64,000 bases of DNA, from contig NZ_CP107796.1 in NCBI RefSeq assembly GCF_036345995.1, positions 7,936,001-8,000,000 on the forward strand, read 5' to 3'. The position numbers and the translations under genes were made by a program. The DNA is from Streptomyces sp. NBC_00557. GTDB taxonomy: Bacteria > Actinomycetota > Actinomycetes > Streptomycetales > Streptomycetaceae. This document shows positions 1 to 8,659 of this stretch, in pieces (positions within the stretch are counted from its first letter, which is position 1; each line of letters begins with the position of its first letter). Under the pieces are notes generated by a model. It ran no database searches. It was not told the origin of the DNA and saw only the letters and a program-made list of their open reading frames with translations.

Positions 1-32
1 GTTTCCAGATCGTGTGATCAGAGTTCGATGTC

Positions 33-2009
33 GTGCCTGTCTCACGCTTGCGTACCGGTGTCGCCTCCGCATGTGCCGCGGCTGTGATGTGCTCAGGGCT
101 TGTCGTCACAGAGGTCCTGGCCGCGCAGCCTGCGGCTGCCACGGCTCCGGCCGGTTACCAGAACGTCCGGATCAACGAGGTCACGTCGTCGGGCAACGAC
201 ACGGTGGAGCTGTACAACGCCGGCTCGGCCGCAGTGAGCATCAGCGGCTGGAAGATGTCCGACGACGGCTTCTCGCCGCAGACGTTCAGCCCGTCCGCCG
301 GCACCATCCCGGCCGGGGGCTTCGTCACCTTCAACTCGCCCAAGGGGCTGGGCGATGCGGACAAGCTGGTGATCTACACCTCCGACGGCACGGTGGTCGA
401 CCGCGTCGAGTGGGCCACCGACGAGGCGAAGCCGGCGATGGCGCGTTGCGGCGGCGACGGCACCGGGGCGTGGGTGACCACGACCGCCGCGGCCACGTTC
501 GGCGCCTCCAACGCCTCGGGCTGCCCGTCGTCGGTACCGGCGGCGAACCGGGTACGGATCAACGAGATCACCTCGAACGGCGCAGACACCGTGGAGCTGT
601 ACAACGGCGGAACGAGCGCGGTCGGCATCGGGTCGTGGAAGTACGTCGACAACGACACCGGTCACTCCCCGGTTTCCCTCTCATCGTCCTCGCCGAGCGC
701 CACCAGCATCCCCGCGGGCGGCTATGTCACGTTCAACTCCGCCCTCGGCCTTGGCGACAACGACTCGGTCTTCGTCCTCGACGGCAACGGCAACACCGTC
801 GACTCGGTGACCTGGGCCACCGATGGCGCCAAGCCGTCGGACCAGCGCTGCGGCAACGGCACCGGCTGGTTCCAGACCGCCACGAGCGCGACGCTCGGCA
901 CCGCGAACTCCTGCCCGGGCGGCGGCAGCGGTGGCGGCAGTGGGCAGACGGGCCGGCTGCTGGGTGGTGGCGGCTCGCTCACCAGCGGCTGCACCCCCGA
1001 GGTGCCCACCGGGACCGGCTCCGCGCCGGCGGGCACCCTGGCGTGGCCCGGGGGACCGGATGTCACCATCGCCGACAACGTCTGCGCGTTCACCACGTCC
1101 ACCGGTCCCGAGGGCCGTGACCTGAGCGGCCTGGCCTTCGACCCGGCGAACCCTTCGGTGCTGTGGGCCGCCAAGAACAAGAACTGGCTGTTCAAGCTGG
1201 TCAAGAGCAACGGCAAGTGGATCCCGGACCCGGCGTGGAGCGCGACCGGCAAGCAGCTTCGCTTCGCCGGCGGCTCCGGCGAGCCGGACTCCGAGGGGCT
1301 GACCGTCGGCGGCAACGGCCATGTCTACGTGACCTCCGAACGCGACAACGCCGACAACACGGTCCCCAAGGACACGATCATGGAGTTCGACCCGGCCGCG
1401 ACCGGACCGACGCTGACGCCGATCCACCAGTGGGACATGACCTCGCAGTTCCCGCAGCTCGACACCGGAAGCAAGGACGACGCCAACCTGGGCTTCGAGG
1501 GCGTCGGCTACGTACCGGACAGCTGGCTGACCGCGAACGGCTGGGTCGACCCGCTCACCGGCGCCCGCTACAACCCGGCGAACTACCCGCTGCACGGTTC
1601 GGGCCTGTTCTTCGCAGGTCTGGAGTGGGACGGCACGCTGCACGTCTACGGCCTGAACTCCGACGGCACGTTCACCACGTTCGGCACGATCGCGACCGGC
1701 GAGAACTCCGTGATGGACGTGGCGTTCGACGCCGGAACCCAGCGCGTCATCGCCACCTGCGACAACACCTGCGGCGAGACGCACACCTTCATGAGGATCA
1801 ACGCCGGCGGCGCGATCGTTCCGGACACGACCTACACCAACCCGGCCGTCATGCCGGCCGACAACCTCGAGGGCTTCGCGATCGCGCCGACCTCGACCTG
1901 CGTCGACGGCTTCCGCGAGGCGGTCTGGAGCGACGACGGCATCTACGGCTTCGGCTCCGGAAGCTCCTCCTACGGACATGCCCTCTACAGCGGCACCTTC
2001 CCCTGCTGA
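33..2009 (+). CDS. Secreted lamin-tail-domain protein
   Basis: A 658-residue exported protein. The GTG start is the first possible one, because an in-frame stop lies at 15-17. Residues 1-36 form a signal peptide with an alanine-rich cleavage region. Two similar blocks at about residues 43-160 and 172-293 share the pattern VRINEVTS...DTVELYN...W, typical of lamin tail domains, which in bacteria occur in secreted or nuclease-like proteins. A Gly/Ser-rich linker follows. The C-terminal half (about 330-658) looks like a beta-propeller of the phytase/esterase-like kind (DLSGLAFDP, EGLTVG, NLEGFAIAP repeats). The substrate is not evident from the sequence. The gene stands alone. Confidence 0.85.
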   Translation: MPVSRLRTGVASACAAAVMCSGLVVTEVLAAQPAAATAPAGYQNVRINEVTSSGNDTVELYNAGSAAVSISGWKMSDDGFSPQTFSPSAGTIPAGGFVTFNSPKGLGDADKLVIYTSDGTVVDRVEWATDEAKPAMARCGGDGTGAWVTTTAAATFGASNASGCPSSVPAANRVRINEITSNGADTVELYNGGTSAVGIGSWKYVDNDTGHSPVSLSSSSPSATSIPAGGYVTFNSALGLGDNDSVFVLDGNGNTVDSVTWATDGAKPSDQRCGNGTGWFQTATSATLGTANSCPGGGSGGGSGQTGRLLGGGGSLTSGCTPEVPTGTGSAPAGTLAWPGGPDVTIADNVCAFTTSTGPEGRDLSGLAFDPANPSVLWAAKNKNWLFKLVKSNGKWIPDPAWSATGKQLRFAGGSGEPDSEGLTVGGNGHVYVTSERDNADNTVPKDTIMEFDPAATGPTLTPIHQWDMTSQFPQLDTGSKDDANLGFEGVGYVPDSWLTANGWVDPLTGARYNPANYPLHGSGLFFAGLEWDGTLHVYGLNSDGTFTTFGTIATGENSVMDVAFDAGTQRVIATCDNTCGETHTFMRINAGGAIVPDTTYTNPAVMPADNLEGFAIAPTSTCVDGFREAVWSDDGIYGFGSGSSSYGHALYSGTFPC

Positions 2010-2109
2010 CCACGCCGACCGCGGTAAACGGTTCCAGACCTCCGCAAGGGGATAAACCCCCACTTAAGGGGCACATGGAACGTAGTACTACCTGCAGCGG
2101 GAGGCAGCC

Positions 2110-2265
2110 GTGATCGTCCTCGGCATCATCTTGCTCGTCATCGGTTTCGTCACCGGCATATCCATCCTGTGGACCATCGGCATCATCCTCGCCGTGATCG
2201 GCATCGTGCTGTGGATCCTGGGCTCGGTCGGCCACGCGGTCGCCGGCCGTCGGCACTATTGGTGA
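2110..2265 (+). CDS. Small membrane protein, DUF6131-like
   Basis: A 51-codon gene starting with GTG, preceded by GGGAGG at 2099-2104. The product is almost wholly hydrophobic, with two membrane segments separated by a short turn (GISILWTIGI), and ends in the basic tail AGRRHYW. This length and tail match the small actinobacterial DUF6131 membrane proteins, whose function is unknown. It lies about 100 bases after the lamin-tail gene on the same strand. Too short for ordinary ORF filters, but the ribosome site, membrane pattern and tail support it. Confidence 0.8.
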   Translation: MIVLGIILLVIGFVTGISILWTIGIILAVIGIVLWILGSVGHAVAGRRHYW

Positions 2266-2673
2266 CCGCTCGAAGGAGACCCCGAGCCGCTCGGACCGGT
2301 GAGGCGAGCACGCACCGTTGCCGGCTCCGGCGCGAAGCGAAGCTGCGCGCCCGGCCGGCGGCGGTGCCACCCGTTCGCGGCTCCGCCGCAGCCGGCACGG
2401 ACGCCCACGCCGGCAGTGTCGCGCCCCTCCCCAGCCGCGCTCCGCGCAGCCTGTTCGGCTCTGTCACGTCTGGAGGCCGAGGGCTGCCTCGTTCCCACCG
2501 GCTCCTCCGCGCCGGCGCCGAAGCCGCTCACGCGGCGAGCCGCGGTGCCTCCCAGAAGGATGGGGAAAAGGAGCCGAGGTCAGGTGCGCAGCGGCAAGTC
2601 CGGCCGCCGGGCCGTGCACAAGCCGTGCGCCCTCGAGGCCGAAGAAGGGGGCCGGTTCCCGCGCCGGGTGGTC
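2266..2673. other. Intergenic, no gene recognised
   Basis: About 400 bases between the DUF6131-like gene and the 3' end of the sigma factor gene. Open frames exist on both strands because of the high GC content, but none has a recognisable domain or a good ribosome site. Confidence 0.5.
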
Positions 2674-3291
2674 TCAGGCGGCGGAGACGCCCTCTTCCTC
2701 CAGGCAGCGGCGGAGGCGGTCGAGACCGCGCCGGGTGTGGCTCTTGACCGTGCCGAGAGGCCAGCCGGTGACCCGGGCGATCTGCGCTTGCGTGAGGTCC
2801 TCGTAGTAGGCGAGGTGCAGCACCTGGCGTTGGGCGGTGCTGAGCCGCCGCAGGGCACGGCCGACGACGAGCCGGTCCAGCGTCGCCTCGGGCTCTGCGG
2901 TGCTCTGCGGACCGTGCACGGAGGTCAGTCCGCCGAACGCGGCGACGAGCCGGGCCTGACGCGCACGGGCTGCGAGGGCGTCGGCCACCTTGCGCCGGGT
3001 GATCCCGGCCAGCCAGGCGGCCGGGGTCCCGCGGTCCGGCGCATAACCGTGCCGGCCGCGCCAGGCGTCGGCGAACACCTGCTGGGTGACGTCCTCGGCA
3101 TCCCGCGCGTCCCCGAGCGCCCGCTGGGCCAGCCCGTGCACCAGTCCGCCCCACCGCCGGTGCAGCCCGCACCAGTCGGCGGCGTCAGCGGACAGCACGG
3201 AGCTGTCCGGGGGCTCGGTGGGTGGACCGCTGCGCCCGGAGTCGACAGGACCGGCGGAGTCCGGTACGGCGGTGATGTGGTCCATGGCCAT
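2674..3291 (-). CDS. litS: ECF-type sigma factor, LitS-like
   Basis: A sigma-70 family factor of about 205 residues that should direct RNA polymerase to a small promoter set. Region 2 is at about residues 40-110 (DARDAEDVTQQVFADAWR) and region 4 at about 145-195 (LSTAQRQVLHLAYYEDLTQAQIARVTGWPLGTVKSHTRRG). AGGAGGGA lies just upstream; ATG at 3291 or, with better spacing, ATG at 3285 is the start. It is divergent from a LitR/CarH-type MerR regulator and close to a photolyase operon, the arrangement of the light-induced lit locus of Streptomyces, where LitS transcribes light-responsive genes. The litS name rests on this context. Without it the gene would only be called a sigma-70 family factor. 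Confidence 0.8.
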   Translation of the reverse strand: MAMDHITAVPDSAGPVDSGRSGPPTEPPDSSVLSADAADWCGLHRRWGGLVHGLAQRALGDARDAEDVTQQVFADAWRGRHGYAPDRGTPAAWLAGITRRKVADALAARARQARLVAAFGGLTSVHGPQSTAEPEATLDRLVVGRALRRLSTAQRQVLHLAYYEDLTQAQIARVTGWPLGTVKSHTRRGLDRLRRCLEEEGVSAA

Positions 3292-3397
3292 GTCCCTCCT
3301 CGCCTGAACCGGGTGCGGCCCGCCGGAACGGCGCGGCGCGCCTGGATGCGCGCGTGCGCTCACAGGTGCGGTCGCATCACACTGGATGTGCCGTTGC

Positions 3398-3432
3398 CCG
3401 GTACGGCCAGCCTGGGCAGCGGACGGTACCGG
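3398..3432. promoter_or_regulatory. Dyad between litS-like and litR-like genes
   Basis: Arms CCGGTAC (3398-3404) and GTACCGG (3426-3432) are separated by 21 bases, about two helical turns, in the 182-base divergent promoter region. This is a candidate binding region for the MerR regulator, which commonly binds dyads near its own promoter. No direct evidence of use. Confidence 0.35.
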
Positions 3433-3473
3433 CGACAACCCGCATCGAAAGCGCATCGATTGGCGTGAGGAGC

Positions 3474-4505
3474 ATGGCCGTGACGGACGCCGCCGGGTTG
3501 ACGACGGGCGCGGTGGCCCGACGGCTGGGGGTGTCCCCGGCCACCCTGCGCTCCTGGGACCGCCGCTACGGTCTCGGCCCCGCCCTGCGGTCCGAGGGCC
3601 GTCACCGGCGGTGGGGTCCACGGGACGTCGCCCTGGTCGAGGAGATGTGCCGGCTCGCGGCGGCAGGCGTCCCTCCGGCCGAGGCGGCCCGCGTGGCCCG
3701 CCTCACCCACGGCGGGCAGGCACCGCCGGCGCACGGCCCGTCCGGCGCACCGCCCCATGAGCCGCAGGCGCCGGTGTCCGCGCAGGAAGTCCGCCGCGGC
3801 GGTGCCGGCGGGGGGCTGCCGCTCGGTGACGCGCGCCAGGAGTGCCGGGGGCTGGCGCGGGCGGCCGTACGGCTGGACGCTCCGGAACTGCGCAGCCGGC
3901 TGCTCGACGCTCTCGGGCAGCACGGGCTGGTCACCGCCTGGGAGGAGGTGATGGTGCCGACGCTGCGCGCGGCGGGCCGCAAGTGGCAGTCCTCCGGCGA
4001 CCGGTACGTGGAGGTGGAGCACCTGCTGTCCTGGGAGATCTCCACCGCCTTGCGCCGCGCCGCGCTGGTGCTGCCGCGCGGCGAGGATGCCGTGGGCGGC
4101 GCGCCGGTGGTGCTGGCCTGCGTGCCCGGTGAGCTGCACTCGCTGCCGCTGGAGGCACTGGAAGCGGCGCTGGAGGAACGCGGGGTGCCCACCCGCATGC
4201 TGGGTGCGGCCGTGCCGGTGGAGGCGCTGCTGGCCTGTGTCCGGCGCACCGGCCCGGCCGCGGTGGTGCTGTGGTCGCAGACCCGCTCGACGGCGTCGGC
4301 GCCGCTGGCCCGGCACGTCGCGGCCCTGCAGTGGGGGCCGGCGGGCGCCCGGCTGCGGCCTGTCGTGCTGCCGGCGGGCCCGGGCTGGGACCGCCGGACG
4401 GCCGCCCCCTTCCCGCGGTGCGCGAGCCTCCGGGAAGCGGTCCGGACGCTCGGCGGCCTGTCCGGTGCGGACGGCTCCGTCCCCGGCCCGTCGGCCGACG
4501 GCTGA
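3474..4505 (+). CDS. litR: MerR regulator with B12-sensor-like domain, LitR/CarH type
   Basis: A 343-residue regulator. Residues 8-75 are a MerR helix-turn-helix (LTTGAVARRLGVSPATLRSWDRRYGLGP). After a Pro/Gly-rich linker comes a four-helix bundle and a Rossmann-like segment as in CarH/LitR photoreceptors, which bind adenosylcobalamin in the dark and release DNA in light. The Trp of KWQSSG and the Glu-His pair of VEVEH are kept, as is a His in GELHSLP, although the usual ExHxxG motif has lost its Gly. GAGGAG at 3467-3472 suits GTG at 3480 better than the ATG used here, so the protein may be two residues shorter. Divergent from the sigma gene, convergent with the photolyase gene. Confidence 0.8.
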   Translation: MAVTDAAGLTTGAVARRLGVSPATLRSWDRRYGLGPALRSEGRHRRWGPRDVALVEEMCRLAAAGVPPAEAARVARLTHGGQAPPAHGPSGAPPHEPQAPVSAQEVRRGGAGGGLPLGDARQECRGLARAAVRLDAPELRSRLLDALGQHGLVTAWEEVMVPTLRAAGRKWQSSGDRYVEVEHLLSWEISTALRRAALVLPRGEDAVGGAPVVLACVPGELHSLPLEALEAALEERGVPTRMLGAAVPVEALLACVRRTGPAAVVLWSQTRSTASAPLARHVAALQWGPAGARLRPVVLPAGPGWDRRTAAPFPRCASLREAVRTLGGLSGADGSVPGPSADG

Positions 4506-4553
4506 ACGCGGGGATGCCGCAGCGCACCGGGCGGCCCCCGCCAGGTCTTCGGC

Positions 4554-5930
4554 TCACGGCTGTCTGCCGCGCGCCCGGCGGAAGCGGTCCAGCCCCTCGG
4601 CGAGGGTGATGATCGGATCGGGATAGTCCAGGGCGGCCCGCTCCCGGCCTGGGAGCTTCCACGGCTCGTGCACCAACGGTCCCTCGACACCGGCGAGTTC
4701 GGGGAGCCAGCGGCGGACGTAGACGCCTTCCGGGTCGTACTTCCTGCCCTGGGCGACGGGGTTGAGGACCCGGTTGGGGCGGGTGTCGGTGCCGGTACCG
4801 GCCATCCACTGCCAGTTGAGCTGGTTGTTGGCCAGGTCGCCGTCGACCAGCCAGTGCAGGAAGTGGGCGGCGCCGATCCGCCAGTCGACGTAGAGGGTCT
4901 TGGTCAGGAAGCCGGCGGCGAGCAGCCGGGCGCGGTTGTGCATCCACCCCTCGGCCCGCAGTTGCCGCATCGCCGCGTCGACGACCGGGTAACCGGTACG
5001 GCCCTCCCGCCAGGCGTCGATGTCGCCGGCGGCGGTGCGCTCGGTGCGCCACCGGTCGTGCTTGGTGCGGTAGTCGCGGTGCGCGCTCTCCGGCCGCGCG
5101 GCGAGGAGCTGGCGGTTGAAGTCGCGCCAGGCGAGCTGCCGTACGAACGCCTCGGCGCCGGCTCCGTCGTGCCGGCGGGCCCGGTGCACGAGCTCCCCCG
5201 GGGACAGGGTGCCGAAGTGCAGGTGGGCCGAGAGCCGGGAGGTGGCGTCCGCGGCCAGGTCGTCGCGGGTGCTGTCGTAGTCCTCCAGCCCGCGGCGCCA
5301 GTAGGCGGCCACCTGCGTGCGGGCCCGGCTCTCCCCGCCGGGCGGCAGGGCCGGGGACGTCCCGCCGGTCCGGCCCTGTGCCGGGAGCTGCTCGCCGCCC
5401 ACCTCGTCGGGGACGGGCACCCGGCGCGGCGCACCCGTGGCCGGCCGCAGCGGCACCTGCGCCCACTGCCGGTAGTAGGGGGTGAAGACGGCGAAGTGGT
5501 CGGAGGAGGCGGGGGTCACCGTGCCGGCCGGTACGGCCACGGTGACGGCGTCGTGCACGAACAGCCTGCGGCCGGCCGGTTCGAGGGCGGACCGCAGCCG
5601 TTCCTCCCGGCGGGCGGCGAAACCGCTGTACCCGGCCGACATGTGCACCTCGTCGGCGTCCGCCTCGGTCACCACCCGGCACACCTCCGCCACCAGATCG
5701 CCGGAACGCACCACCAGCCGGCCGCCCCGCTGGCGCAGCGAGGCGTCCAGGTCCGCCAGACAGTCGTCGAGGAAGGCGCGGCGGTTGGGCGCGGCGAACC
5801 CCGCGGCCTCGACGGCGCGGTCCCGCACGAACAACGGCACGACGGCGTCGGCCGCCTCCAGGGCCGCGCGCAGCGGCGGGTGGTCGTGCAGGCGCAGGTC
5901 GGCGGTGAACAGGACGACCGAGACGTGCAT
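4554..5930 (-). CDS. phr: Deoxyribodipyrimidine photolyase
   Basis: A 458-residue cryptochrome/photolyase family enzyme that repairs UV-induced pyrimidine dimers with blue light. The N-terminal antenna domain (VVLFTADLRLHDHPPLRAAL) covers about residues 1-130, and the helical FAD-binding domain about 200-455. Typical motifs include AHLHFGTLSPGEL, FVRQLAWRDFNRQLL, WREGRTGYPVVDAAMRQL, GWMHNRARLL and DGDLANNQLNWQWMAGTGTD. The ATG lies 5 bases after the stop of the SDR gene, so the two form an operon running leftward. Linkage to a LitR/LitS pair suggests light induction. Confidence 0.93.
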   Translation of the reverse strand: MHVSVVLFTADLRLHDHPPLRAALEAADAVVPLFVRDRAVEAAGFAAPNRRAFLDDCLADLDASLRQRGGRLVVRSGDLVAEVCRVVTEADADEVHMSAGYSGFAARREERLRSALEPAGRRLFVHDAVTVAVPAGTVTPASSDHFAVFTPYYRQWAQVPLRPATGAPRRVPVPDEVGGEQLPAQGRTGGTSPALPPGGESRARTQVAAYWRRGLEDYDSTRDDLAADATSRLSAHLHFGTLSPGELVHRARRHDGAGAEAFVRQLAWRDFNRQLLAARPESAHRDYRTKHDRWRTERTAAGDIDAWREGRTGYPVVDAAMRQLRAEGWMHNRARLLAAGFLTKTLYVDWRIGAAHFLHWLVDGDLANNQLNWQWMAGTGTDTRPNRVLNPVAQGRKYDPEGVYVRRWLPELAGVEGPLVHEPWKLPGRERAALDYPDPIITLAEGLDRFRRARGRQP

Positions 5931-5935
5931 GGGTG

Positions 5936-7552
5936 TCAGCCTCTTCCGGGTGAGCGTCGGGGAACAGCGCGTTCACCCGGCTCTTCGGCCGCTGTCCCGC
6001 CGGCGGACGCGCCCCCGCCGCGCCACCGCCGACGCGGCGCCGCGCGCTCCGCGGTACGGACGATGGTGCGGGCCATGCCGCCGAAGACGACCGCGTGGAA
6101 GGGCGAGACGCTCCACCAGTACAGGTGACCGAGCAGTCCGTGCGGATGGAACAGCGCCCGCTGCCGGTACCGGACGGGTCCGCCGTCGCCGCCGTCCACC
6201 CTCATCTCCAGCCAGGCCAGGCCGGGCAGCCGCATCTCGGCGCGCAGCCGCAGCAGCCGGCCGCGTTCGATCTCCTCCACCCGCCAGAAGTCCAGGGAGT
6301 CGCCGGCCCTCAGCCGGCTCGCGTCCCGGCGGCCCCTGCGCAGGCCCACGCCGCCGACGAGCCGGTCCAGCCGGCCGCGCACCGCCCATGCCAGGGGGAA
6401 GGAGTACCAGCCGTTCTCTCCGCCGATGCCCTCGACGACCTCCCACAACGCCTCCCGTGGGACATGGGCGTCGCGTTCCCGCACATCGGTGTAGAGGCTG
6501 CCGCCCGCCCAGTCCGGGTCGGTGGGCAGCGGGTCGCTGGGCGCGCCGGGTACGGAGGCCGACGACCAGCGCGTGGCCACCTGGGCGTCGCGGATGCGCT
6601 GCAGAGCCAGCCGGACCGCGCGGTCGAAGCCGACCGGATGTCCCGGGGGGCTCGGCACATACCGTTCGATGTCGTTCTCCCGGCACACCACCTCGTGCCG
6701 CAGCGACTCGGTCAGGGGGCGGGCGATGGCGGCGGGGACCGGGGTCACCAGGCCCACCCAGTGACTGGACAGGCCGGGCGTGAGGACGGGAACGGGCAGG
6801 ATCAGCCGCCGGGGCAGGCCGGCTGCGGAGGCGTAGCGGCGCATCATGTCGAGGTACGTCAGCACCTCCGGGCCACCGATGTCGAAGGCGCGGTTCACCT
6901 CGCGGGGCAGGCGTGCGCATCCGGTCAGGAGGCGGAGCACGTCCCGTACGGCGATGGGCTGGATCCGGGTGTGCACCCAGCGCGGCGTGACCATCACCGG
7001 CAGCCGCTCGGTCAGGTAACGCAGCATCTCGAAGCTCGCCGAGCCGGAGCCGATGATCACGGCGGCGCGGAGCACGGCCGTCGGCACGCCCGAGGCGAGC
7101 AGGATGCGGCCGACCTCGGCGCGCGAGCGCAGGTGGGGCGACAGCTCCCGCTCGGGGACCGACCGAGGCGTCAGGCCGCCCAGGTAGACGAGCCGGCCGA
7201 CGCCGGCCCGGCGGGCCTGCTCGCCGAAGACCCGGGCCGCCTCGCGGTCGGTGTCCTCGAAACCGCGGCCGGTGCCGAGGGCGTGCACCAGGTAGTAGGC
7301 CACGTCCACGCCGTCCATCGCCCGTGCCACCGACCCGGGATCGGTGACGTCGCCCCGGACGATCTCCACCCGCCCGGCCCACGGATGGTCGCGCAGCCTG
7401 CCCGGGGTGCGGGCCAGGCAGCGCACCCGGTGCCCGGCGTCGAGCAGCTCCGGCACCAGCCGGCCGCCGATGTAGCCCGTGGCCCCGGTCACCAGGCACG
7501 TCAGACCATCGCCCGCCGGGCCGCCACGCATCGGTGCGGTGTCGTCGCTCAT
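5936..7552 (-). CDS. SDR-family oxidoreductase with DUF2867 domain
   Basis: A 538-residue protein. The N-terminal half is an NAD(P)-binding atypical SDR (CLVTGATGYIGGRLVPELL, with the glycine-rich loop at about residues 20-28; DVAYYLVHALG; YLGGLTP). The C-terminal part from about residue 345 is a DUF2867 domain (SLYTDVRERDAHVP, LDFWRVEEIERGRLLRLRAEMRLPGLAWLEM). Start ATG at 7552 follows GGGAG with good spacing. First gene of the operon with phr. SDR/DUF2867 proteins are frequent companions of photolyase in light-induced clusters. The substrate is unknown. Confidence 0.85.
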   Translation of the reverse strand: MSDDTAPMRGGPAGDGLTCLVTGATGYIGGRLVPELLDAGHRVRCLARTPGRLRDHPWAGRVEIVRGDVTDPGSVARAMDGVDVAYYLVHALGTGRGFEDTDREAARVFGEQARRAGVGRLVYLGGLTPRSVPERELSPHLRSRAEVGRILLASGVPTAVLRAAVIIGSGSASFEMLRYLTERLPVMVTPRWVHTRIQPIAVRDVLRLLTGCARLPREVNRAFDIGGPEVLTYLDMMRRYASAAGLPRRLILPVPVLTPGLSSHWVGLVTPVPAAIARPLTESLRHEVVCRENDIERYVPSPPGHPVGFDRAVRLALQRIRDAQVATRWSSASVPGAPSDPLPTDPDWAGGSLYTDVRERDAHVPREALWEVVEGIGGENGWYSFPLAWAVRGRLDRLVGGVGLRRGRRDASRLRAGDSLDFWRVEEIERGRLLRLRAEMRLPGLAWLEMRVDGGDGGPVRYRQRALFHPHGLLGHLYWWSVSPFHAVVFGGMARTIVRTAERAAPRRRWRGGGASAGGTAAEEPGERAVPRRSPGRG

Positions 7553-7950
7553 GGTGGCTCCCGCCGTAACCTCGGCACGTCGCCGGCTGCTGTCACGGCA
7601 CCCGGCACTCGTCTCTACGGTGCCGACCTCGCTCCCGGATGCGCCCCGGTGCGGGCCGACCGGGTGACGGGCGGCGTCGTGCGAGAGCCCCTTGTTCGCG
7701 CACCCCCGCCGACGGGAGTGGGGCTGAGACCCTGGTTCGCCTGCCGTCGGCGAGGATCACTCGTCCGGCGGAGCATGCGGCGCGCCGATCCGGCAACCGG
7801 GAGGGTGCCGGGTCCATCTCGTCCTCCAGGTGGTCGCCCGGCTGAGGAGGTGCTGCGGCCTGTCCCCGAGCCGGCCGCAGCACCGCCCTCGGGGGCGGGG
7901 AGCCGTCCTGTGCCGGCCCAGCTTGCCGTCGCCATGCCGCGTTCGCGGCT
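7553..7950. other. Intergenic upstream of SDR-phr operon
   Basis: About 400 bases without a recognisable gene. It should hold the promoter of the leftward SDR-phr operon and the 3' end region of the TetR gene. No clear dyad or standard promoter could be assigned by eye. Confidence 0.5.
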
Positions 7951-8610
7951 TCAGACTCCTGAACCCGGGCCGCACGGCTCGGAGGGCCCGTCGTGGCCGT
8001 GTCGCGTGGTCGTGGTGGGATCAGCGCGCGCGGTGAGTGTGGCCAGGTAGTCGTCCAGCAGCTCGATCTGCCGCTGCGGCGGGAACGCCGCCGGGTCGAG
8101 CAGTGCCTGCACCGCCAGACCGAGGACGAAGGCCTGTGCGGCGGCTGCGAGGGGGGCGGTGTCGCCGGGGGGCAGTTCGCCGAGCTCCTGGGCTGCGGCC
8201 GCGCACCGGCTCAGCCTGTCGCGGCTCTGGGCGTACTTGCGGGCGTAGTCGGCGCTCAGGGCGGGATCGGAGAGGGCGGCGTCCCAGGAGGAGACCCAGA
8301 TGCGGTTGCTGTCGGTGGCCTCGGGGGTCAGCGGCAGGATGTCGAGCAGCGCGTCCCGGAAGGCGGTCAGGCCCGTGCCCGTCTGCCGGCGCGGGCGGGC
8401 CATGGTGCGCTGCTCGAGCAGGTCGAGGGCGTGCTCCAGCAGGGCGCGCTTGGTGGGGAAGTAGTGGGTGAGCAGGCCGGTGGTCGCGCCGAGTTCGGCG
8501 GCGACGGCGCGCAGGGTCAGACCGGCGAAGCCGCGTGTGGCCATGACCCGCCACACCGCCTCGGAGACGTCGCGCCGGCGGCCCTCGTGATCCCCCTTGG
8601 TGCGTGGCAT
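7951..8610 (-). CDS. TetR-family regulator (TetR_C_6-like)
   Basis: A 219-residue repressor-like protein. The N-terminal helix-turn-helix spans about residues 10-57 (VMATRGFAGLTLRAVAAELGATTGLLTHYFPTK). The C-terminal ligand-binding half resembles the BetI/TetR_C_6 group (FRDALLDILPL, WVSSWDAAL, PPQRQIELLDDYLA). It is divergent from a GNAT acetyltransferase, and a 16-base dyad lies 18 bases from its start codon, so it probably controls itself and the acetyltransferase. The ligand is unknown. Confidence 0.88.
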   Translation of the reverse strand: MPRTKGDHEGRRRDVSEAVWRVMATRGFAGLTLRAVAAELGATTGLLTHYFPTKRALLEHALDLLEQRTMARPRRQTGTGLTAFRDALLDILPLTPEATDSNRIWVSSWDAALSDPALSADYARKYAQSRDRLSRCAAAAQELGELPPGDTAPLAAAAQAFVLGLAVQALLDPAAFPPQRQIELLDDYLATLTARADPTTTTRHGHDGPSEPCGPGSGV

Positions 8611-8628
8611 GGCACCACGCTACATTGC

Positions 8629-8644
8629 CATAACAAACGTTATG
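8629..8644. promoter_or_regulatory. Probable TetR operator
   Basis: CATAAC-aaac-GTTATG: two perfect 6-base arms around a 4-base spacer, in an AT-rich gap of about 50 bases between the divergent TetR and GNAT genes. Size and position suit a TetR dimer site overlapping both promoters. Confidence 0.65.
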
Positions 8645-8659
8645 TGAATGGGGGCTGTC

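Noticed and set aside
3931..5976. 681-codon minus-strand frame over the photolyase gene
   Set aside because: Pro/Arg/Ala-rich shadow of phr in another frame with no domain.
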